A stretch of DNA of 64,000 nt from Craterostigma plantagineum (GCA_027422505.1 JAPQWV010000018.1:16014001-16078000); one strand, 5' to 3'. Shown: positions 35,579-48,032, counted from the first letter of the stretch. Notes: generated from the letters alone by a model not told the origin. Numbers and translations are program-made.

Positions 35579-36351
35579 ATAGTTACCTAGTTCGCTGCAC
35601 CCCCCACCGATCCACGATCCAGATCGCATGTTCCAGTTCGTGGGTCATAACGATCCAAAACAGCTTGGTACGGTGATCCAAAACACCTTGGTACGGGGAT
35701 CCAGTTCATGACATTTGTTTGAACTTAATTATTGGATCAATAGTTGTAAATGTGAAAAGTCCTTAATATATTATTATTTTATTATATGAGTAAATGTAGT
35801 TGCCAACAAAGAGTTAGGTGGCCGATGGTAGAACAAAGAGTCTTCTTGAAATATGAGCAATAATAAATGTGTATCATCATGTAGAACCGACAGTTAGTAT
35901 TCATCCACTCCAATATTCGCCTACAATCAGTTTTTGTGAGAGCTACAAAGATGGCCCATTTAAGAAGTGGGATATTGATCCCGACAATACGAATATAGAA
36001 GATTCTGTGATACGGCTGGAAGATATGAAATGGAGCTCTTTGGAGGAAGACAACAATGACTCGTATGACGGAGCCAACGTTGAGTAAACTTCTAGTTTAA
36101 ATTTGCATTTTCATGTTATGTTTTTGCTATGTATGACAATGAATTAAGACTATTTTTATTTACTAGTAAAAATTGTCTTTTTTTTATATATATTTGAGGT
36201 ACATCGAACCGAATATAATTTTTTAGCGTACCAAAATTTGAAACGCCGTACCAACTGATACCCCCCTCGTACCGAGTTCCAGTATAGATTGCCGTTCCCC
36301 GTACTCGTACCCGTACCGCGACCCGAATCGTACCGCGTTCTAGGTAACTAT
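35579..36351. mobile_element. small non-autonomous element with Mutator-type 9-bp target duplication
   Basis: Starts ATAGTTACCTAG and ends CTAGGTAACTAT, a 12-bp perfect inverted repeat. Flanked by the 9-bp direct repeat GCTTTGGCC at 35570-35578 and 36352-36360. Both ends are rich in GGTACG/CGTACC words. Inside, 35869-36087 is an open frame of 72 codons with protein-like composition (SFCESYKDGPFKKWDIDPDN). It may be a captured exon; I do not recognise the protein. Confidence 0.78.
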
Positions 36352-36360
36352 GCTTTGGCC

Positions 36361-37426
36361 GAAGGGTGATTCGGTTGCCTTTTGTTTTGTGCAATTTAAA
36401 GTGAAATTGGTAAGGAGAGGGCTGTTTGATATTAATGGCATGCCAAGGAAAAGTATTATTTTTATTTTTAATGACATCATTCATTTGAAAGGTATCATCA
36501 CCATCTTTTTCAACATATCAATTACTCCTGCATTTATTTGATCTGTAATGGCTTCTCAATCTAACATAGATCCCTTTGTTATTGAATGCTTTAGAACCAC
36601 TCCATCTTCATTACGAATCTATCTTCATCGTGCAATTTTACGTGTTTGCCCTTATCCCTTAAAGTTTTATACATAATGACTAGCATGTTTTGTGTTTGGC
36701 CTCATCATGTTTCACAATAATTTCAACTTCACATGCTTAGTAAGATGTCCTGGGCATGGTTTCATTGAAATTCTGTTTTATTAAATTGCAACCTTGAACT
36801 CATCGAACATGCAAAAATTAGCTAAATTTTGGTTGTTTCACGGGTTGACATCAATGGTGTAAAACAAAAAAGAATAAGCATTACTGTCTTCAACCTTGTC
36901 CCCCCCCCACGAGCGTTTAAAATGTTTGGAGATTAGGCGTACGAAGATTGACGTTGTGGAATAGAAAAACTTTCTTAGTGTGATATGTATAGGACCTGCT
37001 ATTACAGCAGCTTGAGGCACAACACAAAAGGATGTTAGCTATTAATGTTCTGATGGGCTCCAATTTGCTCTTGGTGGACCCTCAAACATATCCTAGGAAT
37101 GCTGTTATTGTCCTACCGTACTGTTTCTTGTTTATTTTTCCATTCGTTCTTTAATGTCGGCTTGTCTAGCTTTCGAGTGTTAGGCCGTTGGGGCATTCCA
37201 TGGTTGTGTTTATAAATCACTTGGTATAATATCAAAAGGGCAGAAAAACCAAGCTTACAAAGAAGCTAAACATAAGGTATTTGCATAGTACTACAAATGC
37301 TCCAATCCCTTTACCACTGCACCTAAATGCACTAGAAATGGAGCTCGAATAGTGCTATTCGCTACTTAAATCTATACTAAGCATCCATCTCCTTAATGTG
37401 TTCAGGACATCAGCTCTAAGTCTTCT
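36361..37426. other. intergenic, 3' side of the GIR-like gene
   Basis: AT-rich, with a C-run at 36900-36909. No coding signature found on either strand. Confidence 0.45.
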
Positions 37427-37792
37427 TCATGTTCCTTGCACCACGGTCATCTTCATTATTATCGCCGTTGTCCGTGTTTTGTTTCTGCCCAAGCTATTGA
37501 TGCCATCATTGCTGAAATCGAGCAAAACTCCACTCTTACACTTAGGGCACTTGGGATCTTCCTCAGCAACCATCACATACATCAGACACCTCGGGCATCC
37601 CACGAGGATCATCGAGGTAGCCTCAGGGCTAGAAGAGTACTTGAGGCTCTGATCTTCCTGCAAATTCGACTCCGTTGAGACGCAAGAGCTCGGCGATGAT
37701 GTCAGCGACCCCGACGGCGAGCCACGGAGTGGGACCCGCGGAGGGGAAAGCTCCACCTTCAGGTCTGGCATTCTTCCTTCCCTTCTGTTCAT
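37427..37792 (-). CDS. GL2-interacting-repressor (GIR1/GIR2)-like zinc-ribbon protein
   Basis: The intact single-exon protein has 121 residues, starting at ATG 37792. The N-terminus has an LxLxL-like stretch (LKVELSPPR, 11-19) that may act as a weak EAR repression motif. A Ser-rich linker with PSSCVSTESN follows, then the family hallmark SSPEATSMILVGCPRCLMYV and CPKCKSGVLLDF, with zinc-ribbon ligands C66, C69, C82 and C85. In Arabidopsis, GIR1/GIR2 bind GLABRA2 and recruit TOPLESS to repress root-hair genes. That this protein does the same is inference from family membership. The C-terminal ~25 residues are unusual for the family but do not disturb the ribbon. It has no close gene neighbour and is flanked by transposon-rich DNA. 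Confidence 0.88.
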   Translation of the reverse strand: MNRREGRMPDLKVELSPPRVPLRGSPSGSLTSSPSSCVSTESNLQEDQSLKYSSSPEATSMILVGCPRCLMYVMVAEEDPKCPKCKSGVLLDFSNDGINSLGRNKTRTTAIIMKMTVVQGT

Positions 37793-39397
37793 GGTTTGTC
37801 TGATAGCTTAACTTTTGATTCCCTATGATATATATGCAAACAACACAGATGAAATGTTAGGCAAATGATTGATTGATTCAAGAAAGTATAGATAGATAGG
37901 CTTCGGTATGTATGTATCTATGTATGTTATAGAACAAGCGTTGAGTGGACTGTGATCATAGGCGACTAACTCTTACTTGGGCAATTTTCAAGAAATAGTT
38001 GATGGTGGTCCTAAGGGTGTGCGTAAGGGGGGCTTTATATACATGAGAAGAGAGAGAGAAAACATATGGGGTTGGCTTTAAAAGCTTAATTAATTTTTTT
38101 TGTGTTGAGAGGTGGAGAGATAGTGTGTATTCAATTCAACTTGTAATCAATTCAATTCAATTCCAAGAAGACGAGAAAAGGTTTAAATTGAGGGCAAACA
38201 AAGAAATTTATGTGAGAATTAAATAGGTGCAATATATTTATGTATATGTTTTTGTGTGTGTGTATTTGGTGCGTGGAATACGTATGCGTATGACATTGAA
38301 TTGGACATTTAGTAACTATGGATGAGTTGAGCTCAGCAAGAAATTAAAGCAGAGAACCGAAATTTCTAACCACATTGGTATTAATTCTGAGGTTGTTCGA
38401 AAACACTTAAATATGTGGTGATTGCGTAATATCATTGACCTTCATACCGCATGCATTCATGAAGTGCTTAAATTTTTTTTTTGTTGTTGTGTATATATTT
38501 ATGTTGATTTATTGTGTGAGTTGAGATTTGAAATGTGGTTAAAAGCTTTTGGAAGGGTGGATAAATGGTGTTATATTTTACCTTTGTAGACAATAAATAA
38601 AAGTTTAAATTATTAATGGGATTCAATGTCGAATCCTATACCTTATTTCTTTATTTATTGTGACGCCCATCCATGTATTAATTTGGACCAAAAGTGACTT
38701 AGGTACACTGAAAATTCTACAATTTTTTTCAACCGGAATACGCACAAGGATGTAAAGCAATTGTACTTTGCTGCTTCATTTGTACTAATTTCAATTCTTA
38801 GGTTATTTATACCAACCACCATCATTATATAATTTTTTAATTATTCAGAATGCGTGACCTACATGTTCATGTAATTAATTCTCATCTTTAATGATTATAA
38901 GTGCGAAGTCCAAATTGTGGTGCTTGAATAGCAAAAGTATGCTTAATTTTTACTATATCAGTTTTAGAGACATCATTTCATATTTGTAGCTAGAAGGAAA
39001 GTTTTTATTTATATAGTATATTTCATCTAATAGTCAATGTTACAGCTGATTTTCAAAGAAGAATAATCATGATTATTAAAAGCATCCGATTCAAAATGAT
39101 TTCGTTGACTATTACACAACTTACAGTACAAGATGTAGCTTAAGAAATAAGATTATTACAGCATTTACTACATAGTTTGCCGAACCATTTCACTAATATT
39201 AAACTAGTTTTTTACCCGTGCAATGTATTGTATGTTAATAAATTGTTAGATTTTATGTATGATAGTGATTAGTTATTGACAAATTAACATGTGATAGTGA
39301 GTAGTTTTAATGTTATTTTTTTATATTATAAAATTTATAACAATTAATTATTATTGGACATGTTCACATTTGGCAGTTCTAAGTATAGTTATATAGT
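37793..39397. other. upstream region of the GIR-like gene and intergenic DNA
   Basis: Contains GATA-type short repeats near 37885-37925 and purine-rich and AT-rich stretches. Presumed promoter on the minus strand close to 37793-38300. No further gene seen. Confidence 0.45.
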
Positions 39398-39529
39398 GTG
39401 CATGCACGGAAAATTTAAAAAAGAGGAACGATTCTATTTCGTTTTAAAAAAAGAGGAACGGGTTCTCAAATGACTGAAATACCCTTACTAAAAAACTGGT
39501 TAAGGAGGCTAATCCGTTTTTTTAACAGT

Positions 39530-40275
39530 GAAAAGTTATTCGAGTTTTATTCGAGTGACATAATATTCGAATAATTGACTCGAATAAATGCATTTTTGAC
39601 TTATTAAAAGCGAAAAATTATTTGGATTTATTCGAGTAAAAGCAATACTCGAATGACTTACTCTAATAATAAATCGAAGAGATAAGGTGACTCGAATAAT
39701 GTGTAGAAAATTTAAACGAGTAAGCTACATTATTCGAGTATCTTATCGAGAGTTCTTTTCGAGTCAAAACTCGAATAAAGAACTCGAATAATATACTCGA
39801 ATAAGCAGTGTTTTAAAAAGCTCGGAAAGAAAATTAGACACAAATCACTCGAAAACCTTAAATCCCTCGCGCTCTCTCTTCGAATTCAAATCACTCGAAA
39901 AATCGTACACAAGCCCAAGCATAATCAAATGGCGAAAAGAAAAACGAGATCATCGGAGCCTTCCGCACCTGTTCGTATCCGGGTGGATGAGCAAATCGAC
40001 GGCGGTAGAGCCACGATGAGTTTTTGGTCGCATTTGGGTTTTTGTTAAATCGAATTGGTTGAACGGATTTCTTGGTTAGATCTTTTGTTATTAGCGTTAA
40101 ATCGATCGATTTTGATGTTAAATCTTTGCGTAAACGTCGTAATCGGTCGGATTTTTGTAAAAAATCGTTTTCATCGCCTTTTCGAGTATTTATTCGAGTA
40201 ATTAGGGTTCGAATTACTGCTTGACTTATTCGAGTGATGTTTTACTCGAATAATTTATTCGAATAACAGTGAATT
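39530..40275. repeat. TTATTCGAGT-motif zone, left end of element C
   Basis: About 15-20 dispersed copies of TTCGAGT / ACTCGAA with flanking TTAT/ATAA, in both orientations, at about 39535-39825 and 40180-40270. Pairs often form short palindromes. They lie in the leader and probable first intron of the DUF1985-Ulp1 gene. Confidence 0.82.
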
Positions 40276-43200
40276 TTGCTTTTTTTTGCGTTTTCAGATC
40301 TATCTTCCGACGAAGTTGCCGGCGGACAATTTCTACCATGCCACCCTCACTCTGAACGCGCAGTACATGTCGGTATGCGAACGCATCCGTACGCTTTTGA
40401 ACGAGGAGGAAATGGAGGAGATGGTTAGACGGACTCAGTTCGGGAACCTGATAAAGGTGGCCCGAAACCACTACAACTCGAACATGATCATGTGGTATTT
40501 GATGAGCCGGCAGGTGGAGTACATGCCGGACTCGAAGGAGTTCTGGATGGTCGTTCGTGGGCGACCATTACGATTTTCATTGGTCGAGTATTGCCTACTC
40601 ACAGGCCTCGACTGCGGCGCTAACGAGCCGAAGATACCGTCATCGAACGAGTTTGCGACGAGGCATTGGCCTGGTATTAATTCTATTTTTTATCTTTTTG
40701 ATTCGTTTTTTACTTCGATTTCAAAAACTAACGTTTGTTTTATGGCTCGCAGGCAAGCCCGTTATATATTTACACGATTTGGAGAAGAAAATCACGGAAA
40801 TGATCCGTGACGCCGGTGGAGCCTCGGGCGTTCATCCCGAGAAATTGAAGATCGCGGCCCTTTATTTTGCCGTCGGGGTGCTAGGGGAGCGGAGGGTAAA
40901 GAAGGACTTGAAGGTCAAGGAGGAGTGGCTCCGTCTGGTGGAGGACTTCGACCGCTTCAACGAATATCCTTGGGGAAGGATATCGTTCGGAGGTCATTTA
41001 TGGTCTGAACAAAGGCCTCTTGGGGAGGGCGATGGAGATGGCATTGAATGGAAGAACCCAAACAACCTTCGATATCAGCGGCTTCGTAATGCCGCTTCAG
41101 GTAAATAAATTAGTTTTTTATTATTATTTAAGACATATTATATTTATTTTAACTTACTTCTACTCTCTTTTATCAGGTTCTGGCATACGAGTGCTGGCCG
41201 ACCGTCGGGCAAGAATTCACTATGAGAAGAGCCGGCGAAGGGCTCCCGCTACCCCGTATGTGCCATTGGAAGACGACATTTTACGGCAAGAGCTCTGCTC
41301 CGGGATGGCAAGCGGTCGAGCGTGCATTCGGTGCCGTGGCGATGGATGTAAGTATATTTATTTATTTATAATATGGATTTATTTAGATTGCGTTTTCTAA
41401 ATTGTACAAATACACAGGACGTGCGGTGTTGCCTTACACCGACCGATGCTGAAGCCGATTCAAGGCACTTCCGCACGGTCGCCGGATTTTGTGGCAGCCG
41501 GAATGATGCCGTGGCCCAGAGGATAGTGGAGCATCTTCTAAATGGGCTGCCGGTCTACTGCACCGAGCAACGGCTTGCTCCGTCTCCTCTCGGCCGTCTC
41601 CTCCTCGGCCATCTCCTCCTCCTCGGCCGTCTCCTCCGAGGTCTTCTCCTCCGAGGCCGTCTCCTCCTCCTTCCGGCTCAATCATCGCCCATTTCGATAG
41701 AAGAATGGACAGGCTGGAAGGCGATGTACGGGATTTGCGGACGGAGATTAGGAGAGCTGCGCTCGATCGTGGTCCAAGGTATGTCTTACTTAATGTTTAT
41801 TTTATAAGATTATATTGATATTACGTAATCTAACGTAATACTCTAATTTTGTAGCCCTTGAGAGCCTGACGCCGAGAACGGTGCGGGATATTACGAGAAG
41901 CTACGATCAGGACATGCCGCCTCCTTCGCCTCCTCATTCGCCGCCGACGGGGAGTCGGGAGCAGGGGGCGAGAATGTGGAGATGGAGGCCGAGATGGAGG
42001 CCACGGCCGTGGCGGCGGAGAGGGCCGCGGCGGAGGCGGCGGAGAGGGCCGCGGCGGATAGTGCGGCGGCGGAGAGGGCCGCGGCGGAGAAGGCGGCGGC
42101 GGTGAGGGCCGCGGCGGAGAAGGCGACGGCGGAGAGGGCCGCGGCGGATAGGGCGGCGGCGGAGCAGGCGGCGGCGGTGAGCGGAGAGGGCGGCGGCAGA
42201 AAGGGCCGACGCGGCGTCGAAGGCAAAGAAGGCGGGCGTGGGCGGAGGCGCAGAGGACCGCCGCGGCGTCGAAGGCAAAGAAGGCGGCGGAAGCGGAGGA
42301 GAGGCGGCCACGGACGGAACGTGCGAAGAAGAAGTCGAGGTTGCTTTCGAGTCCGTATACGCCGACGCCCGATTCGACCCCTTGCGTTGCAAACAACGCC
42401 GCGCGGACATAGAGCATATCATCGGTGAGAGGGTGAAGAATTGGGATGCCGTCGCGGCGGAAGTGGCAAGAATGGGCGCAAAGGAGGAACGGCAAGGAAT
42501 CCTCCAAGCGTACGACAAGAAATTCTTTGCCGACCTGTCCACTCCGAAAGTGTGGCTTTCGGATGAGGTATGTGTGTTTTTTACTAAATATGTTCTAATT
42601 ATTTCGTTTAATAACATTATATGCTATTATTGCAGCACGTCAACGAGGCATTCAGCGGGTTCACGGCGATGCAAGAAAACTGCGTGCATGCGGAGCGAAT
42701 CGCGTACGTGAACGCCAACTTCGCACATGCAGTCAGGATGGAGTCCGCCAAACCGCGACCGTGGAACGTGTCCTCGTTCGACCTATTCGCCGCGGAAGAG
42801 ATCAATGCGATATACGGCGGCAAGCCGTCACTTCACTGGAGCCAAGCGGATGTGGCCATCCCATTGGCATTTAACTCGCATTGGGTGCTCCTCGTCGCTC
42901 GGTTCAAGGAGAGGAACATCCTCGTTTTGGATTCCGATCGCAGCAGCGATTCGGTGAGGGCAATGAAGCCGTTCCTCGATCCTTTGGCCGAAGTGATACC
43001 GCTGATGATGCTTCAAAACGTAGGTGTGGAGCAAGAATCCGGGGAGAAGTTTTCTGGATGCGGTGCCCCAATTCCCTCAACAACGTCTCAGGTAATTTTT
43101 TTATTTTCTCACTTTCTTAGTTTCTTATTTTCTTAAACCTGAAATTGTTATATTTCTCGAACAGCGGAGAGTGCAGTATGTACATGCTTAGGGCCGCGAT

Positions 43201-43315
43201 GTCTCTGTTGATCGGTAACAGAGATGATCTCTACGCTTTGGACGATTCTAAAGTTGCCTTGTTTAGAAAGTTTTTGACTATATGTATTTATTTTAACAAT
43301 TTGGATATTGTATGA
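39929..43315 (+). pseudogene. DUF1985-Ulp1 (C48-type) cysteine protease gene of element C
   Basis: Probable exons: first at ATG 39929 (MAKRKTRSSEPS, end unresolved), 40298-40673, 40753-41100, 41177-41347, 41418-about 41779, about 41855-42567, 42636-43091, 43165-43315; the junctions I checked are GT-AG. DUF1985 covers exons 2-4 (LRFSLVEYCLLTGLDCG, FNEYPWGRISF, AYECWPTVGQEF). A Pro/Arg-rich run, a coiled coil (RMDRLEGDVRDLRTEIRRA) and an Ala/Glu/Arg repeat (about 41990-42180) follow. The Ulp1 domain shows His in NSHWVLLVARF, Asp in VLDSDRS and the nucleophile Cys in SGECSMYML. Lesions: an extra G at 40989-40990, a shift between 41418 and 41576, a TGA near 41859, and a shift near 43040-43060 before the Cys exon. 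All three catalytic residues survive. Confidence 0.8.
41985..42190 (+). repeat. GCGGCGGAGAGGGCC trinucleotide-rich coding repeat
   Basis: A GC-rich, purine-biased tandem repeat encoding ERAAAE/DRAAAE units in the DUF1985-Ulp1 frame, predicted to be helical. Because of its periodicity it opens long spurious frames on the opposite strand. Confidence 0.8.
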
Positions 43316-43439
43316 ACCGTTTTAGATATATTTGTATAGATTTTTGATTTGGAATTGTTCTGTGTTATGGTTGGTTGAGTTGCTGTTGAGGTTGTTCAGA
43401 GTGTTCAAGGTTCAGTGTTGTTTTTTCCAAATTTCACTG

Positions 43440-44335
43440 TTATTCGAGTGAAAGAGCTTGTTCGAATAATGATAATTATTCGAGTAAGTTAATCGAGCTT
43501 AATTCGAGTACCTCATAGCACACGAATAAGCTTCACTGGATCAGTTGATTTTATCGGACTTCACTGTTATCCGAGTCAAAGATCTTGTTCGAATAATGGG
43601 AATTAAACGAGTAAGCTATTCGAGCTCAATCCGAGTATCATACAGCACTCGAATAAACTTCACTAGATTAGTTGTTTCTGTCGAACTTCACTGTTATTCG
43701 AGTGAAAGAGCTTGTTCGAATAATGCTACTTTTATCGAGTTGCATATTCGAGCATATTCGAGTATAATACATAACTCGAATAATTTAAAAATCGAAAATA
43801 TTGTTTTTATATCATGAGCATGAAATGTTAAATAACATGAAAACATTTCATGTTAAATATCATTTCATGTTAAATAACATTTTCTTTCTAAGTAATAAGA
43901 TATTATAGAGATTCTTGAAAAAAAAGAAAATCAAGTTGATATTTCGATACATGTTATATATATTGTTGATGGGAATGTATATAGTAAAGTCCTATCTACC
44001 AATGTATTTCATTGTATGTTATGCAACGACTTTTATTAAACATTGTTAATCTTCATAAAGCGACTTATTAACATCATGAAGGCCCTAAAACATCGAAATA
44101 TTGATATTTATACATCTATGTATCGAGATAATTAAAATTCAAAAACTCTGAAAAGAACACTCGAATTACAAGATATTATTCGAGTACGGTATTCGATTTT
44201 TTTGTAAATTATTCGAGTTTATTCGGTTACTCGAATAAGTTCAGGTTTTCGTTTTCGACTTTTTATTGTTACGTTATTCGAGTGACCTATTCTAATAATA
44301 TTCGAGTTGTGCATTTTACTCGAATAACAGTGAAA
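43440..44335. repeat. TTATTCGAGT-motif zones between the convergent genes of element C
   Basis: Two clusters, 43440-43785 and 44160-44335. The first consists of three divergent ~125-bp tandem units, each starting near CACTGTTATTCGAGTGAAAG (43435, 43561, 43689). The interval between the gene ends is otherwise AT-rich and non-coding. Confidence 0.8.
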
Positions 44336-44449
44336 AAAGCTACAATCAAGCCAAACTCACAATAATCCATCAATCTCATACAACCTCATACATCAAACTG
44401 ATACAACCTCATACATCAAACTCATACAAACTCATACATCAAGATTTAC

Positions 44450-46712
44450 TTAATGTCTACGACCAAACTCACCGACGAACGGAAACCTCCTTTCTTTTCT
44501 CCGACCACGCCTTGCTACGAACGGAGGCGGCAACACCAATTGATCCGAGGTATCCCACTCGGCTTGATCCGGAACCGGCGAAACTCGTTCGTGATAAGCA
44601 GACTGCCACGTTAGGACAGAATAATATTCCAAACACAACGGGTAGAAACTCATGTTCGCTCGTAGACTCGCCGCGATTGCATGTGGACAAGGAATCCTGT
44701 CGATGTCGAATTGGCGGCACGTACAAGTCTTCGACCGCAAGTTAACAATGGCACGAGCCCCCGGAGATCGGACATCGTACTCATGCGGAGCGATTTCATG
44801 TACTTCATACCCTTGACTTAGCTCATACCTCTCACGGAGCTTCATTTCCACCGTCGGGGTAAACCGCGTGGTTGCTTGTCCAGATTGCTGTCTGTATCTA
44901 GCAAACCAATCCGCCGTCAGCCTCTGTATCGATTCCAGAAGCGCAATGATCGGTAGCTTTCTTTCTTCGCGGAGTCTTGCATTAATCGATTCCACCCCGT
45001 TCGTAGTCATGATGTTATAGCGAGACGTCGGAGAATAGGCTCGACTCCATCGTTCCTTAGTATCAGTCTGTTGCAAATACGCGTATGCGATGGGAAACCT
45101 ATTCTCAAAATCACCATATTGTGAATCAAAGTCGCATTGCTTGTATATTTTAGCAATGTGTATGAACGTCTCGGTCGCACCCTGCTTCTTACACCTGCTT
45201 TTCATATTTTGTGACAGGTGCCAAATACAATGACCGTGGTGCGCACGACCGTAGACAGCTGCAACGGCGGCTTTGATAGAAGGAGATCTGTCGGATACAA
45301 TGACAAGATCGTCCTCGTTGGGCACGACTTGCAAGAGCTCGTTCAAGAACCACGACCAAGCTTCTATGCACTCGTTATTGTCGATTATGCCCCAAGCTAA
45401 AGGAAACTGATGGCGGTCGCCATCCTCCGCTGATGCAATGAGCAACATACCCCCATACTTTCCTTTCAACCAAGTACCGTCTATGCAAACAACCTTCCTC
45501 ATGTGACGGTATCCCGCAATACAAGCACCAAGGGATAGGAATGCGTGCTTAAATCTCCGCTCGTCGTCCAGATATACACTTGCTATGGTTCCCGGATTCA
45601 CTCTTCTCAACGTCGACAGGTACGACGGCAACAGCTTGTAACTCTCACCGGGGTCACCCTTCATTGCATTTTGTGCTAAAATGCCTCCTTTCCATGCTTT
45701 GAAGTACGAAACTTCAATCCCACGATTTCTCATCATTGTTTGAATGAGTTTAGGGGACGGTGTACTTGCTGAACCCTGAAAAGATTCAAGCAGCATATCA
45801 CTCACGGAGCTTGACGGTGCTTGAGTGAGTCTTGCGGATTTGCAAGGTCGCACGTATGTGTGTTGCAATACGTACGAATCGAGAATACGGATGTATCCTT
45901 AATCTTCGCCGTCCATATCCTCCAAGTACATCCATCCTCTTTGCATCTCACGCCATAGTACGATCGGGAAGATTTTATAATCTTGACCTCGAAGCATGCC
46001 TCTATAGCAACTCTTTGGATCCTATTCTTGACGGCCTTCTTATCCTCAAATTCATCACCGACCTTCATGGTGGAACCGTCGGTAAAAGAATACCGATCGC
46101 TAGGAATAGTTGCATTTTCCTCTTCCTCCTCCTCCTCATCATTCCCGTCCCATTTTCTCCGCCTACGCCATCAAAATTGACGTGCACGTTCTGCCGTGAT
46201 GCGACATTCTCATCACGGTCGTTCGCCTCATTGTGACCTTCACCCCCATAATTCACATCTTCGCATCCGCCAAAGTCGATGATACGGTCAAAATAATCAT
46301 CGATGTAACCACCTCCATCGCTACGAACCTCAATTGGAATGGGACCAACTTCATCATCCGCGAGAGTTTGACGGTGGAGGGTCGTAGGGAGTCCAATCTC
46401 CACACGGAGAATCGGTCTATCCATTGGACCCCCTAAGTATATATAACCCTTCAACTCTCGATCATTCTTTATATACAACGGAGCACACCCTTCCATACCT
46501 CTCATAGATGGCTGATAACTTAGCTTTAACTCCGGCCTCCCGCTTACCCCAATAGTCTCGTATATTTCGTTCCGCAGATCGTCCAGCAAACAACAATCGA
46601 CATCGAACCCAATGGGCTTCATATTTGTTCCCATCCTTGGAACCCATGTCCATTTATTATCATTTCCAATTATTCATTCTCCATCGTAATCAATCATGAT
46701 GCTGGTCGGCAT
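44450..46712 (-). pseudogene. Mutator-like (MURA/FAR1-related) transposase gene of element C
   Basis: The N-terminal ATG is at 46712, followed by a PB1-like segment (ELKLSYQPSM), an acidic region, the MuDR zinc-finger domain (GDEFEDKKAVKNRIQRVAIE, RCKEDGCTWRIWTAKI), and then a 472-codon open frame (45868-44450). That frame holds the whole DDE core: D130 in CIDGTW, D193 in VSDRS, E293 in GVESIN, with the C2H-like GHCIWHLSQN. It also holds the SWIM finger C382, C384, C394 and H396. Breaks: TGA at about codon 13, a shift in the GAG-rich run near 46115-46145, and a shift near 45825-45840. The catalytic core is uninterrupted, so the gene decayed recently or was misassembled. It would bind the element's ends and cut. 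Confidence 0.88.
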
Positions 46713-46754
46713 AACCTGCATATGAAACAAATCATTGTTAATAAAATTTAATTG

Positions 46755-47170
46755 CAATATGCATTATTCGAATAATTTCAATATTCGAAAAGTTGAAATT
46801 AATCGAGTAAACAATTCGAGTAGTAAAACAACTCGAATAGAGTCTTCGAGTATTAAGATTTTGAAGACACTCGATAAGTTGTTATCGAAGAAATAAATGG
46901 AATAAATCAACTTTTATTGCAAACGAGTTATTCGAGTAAATAAAATATTCGGAAACAAAAATTATTCGAGTAAGACATTCGAGTATACGTTTAACTCGAA
47001 TAGCATATCCGAATATATGTAAGTGTAAAATTTCATAAACAATAGTATTAATCGAGTAAAGTTTCCGAGTTTATTCGAGTTTGATGTCCGAATTGTATGT
47101 TGCCAAAAGAACTTATCCGAGTGACTTTTCGAGTCAACGTAAACTCGAATAATAGACTCGAATAATCGGA
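46755..47170. repeat. TTATTCGAGT-motif zone, right end of element C
   Basis: About 15 dispersed copies of TTCGAGT/ACTCGAA in both orientations, upstream of the transposase start. Mirrors the zone at the left end. Confidence 0.82.
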
Positions 47171-47666
47171 AAACGAAATTTTCTGCAAATTCGCACAGAT
47201 CAAAGGTTAAAATGCTACCCATAACTACCCAAACCTTCGAAAATCTAATACCCGATGCTCGAAATGTAAATGTCATTAACATGAACGGAAATTACAATGC
47301 CCGATAATATATACTTGTAACCGGCGTTACAATGGCCGTTAACATGAACGGAACTTACTGTATATGCGTTCAAGAACGAAATTGGGATTCTTGGAGCTTG
47401 GGTGTTTCGATTTCGGCGGATGCTTCAGAACGTTTTTCCATCAAGATCTCGTTTTGGTGCTTCGTGGGTGCATTAATCAATGAGGTTGGTGCGTTTTCTT
47501 TTTTATTTTATATATATATATATTTCTTTTTTTTATTTAGGTATTAATTAGGGGTTTAGTTAATTAAGGAAACATGTTCCTCTTTTTTTAATTGACTCAG
47601 TCAAGTTCCCTTTTTTAAAAAGAAACCAAAAGTAATCTTATTTTTTAAAATAGCCCGTGCATGCAC

Positions 47667-48032
47667 TATGTACCCAAATTGGGCTTGAGACTGGAAGTCA
47701 ATTCAAATATCCTTCTCATATATATTGGCAAATTAGAACTTAATTAACCAACAATGATTTTCTTTTGATGTCCACAGAATTAGCAATATTAGTACGAATA
47801 TAAAGATCCATTTATAATGTTCATGTAGAGAATAGTTTTATTATATTTGGATAATTATAATTAAGAGTGGAATCAGTAGTCCGGTATTAAAACAATTACG
47901 TAATGCATGGCTCTCTCTTTATCAACCCAACTTCATACGAAGCCCAATGTTAACGATAAAATTATATGCTGAAGCCCAATGAAAATCCAGCCCAAATAGG
48001 TTACGTGGCATAATTATGCTTTCATTGGGAGG
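47667..48032. other. intergenic, no gene seen
   Basis: AT-rich unique-looking DNA between element C and the next MITE. Confidence 0.5.

Larger units (their letters stand above)
39408..47656. mobile_element. Mutator-like element C (Ulp1/DUF1985-bearing MULE), 8.2 kb
   Basis: Flanked by GTGCATGCAC at 39398-39407 and 47657-47666, a 10-bp duplication of a palindromic target. The left end reads GGAAAATTTAAAAAAGA; the right end, read inward on the minus strand, starts GGGCTATTTTAAAAAATAAG. It holds a DUF1985-Ulp1 gene (+) and a MURA-type transposase gene (-) that converge, plus four zones of TTATTCGAGT/ACTCGAATAA words. Gene content matches plant Ulp1-bearing MULEs (the Kaonashi group). Both genes carry frameshifts, so it is presently defective. 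Confidence 0.85.

Noticed and set aside
41830..42617. Long open frames on the minus strand, Pro/Arg- or Ala/Ser-rich
   Set aside because: They are the antisense of the GC-rich trinucleotide repeat of the DUF1985-Ulp1 gene; low complexity, with no start context or domain.
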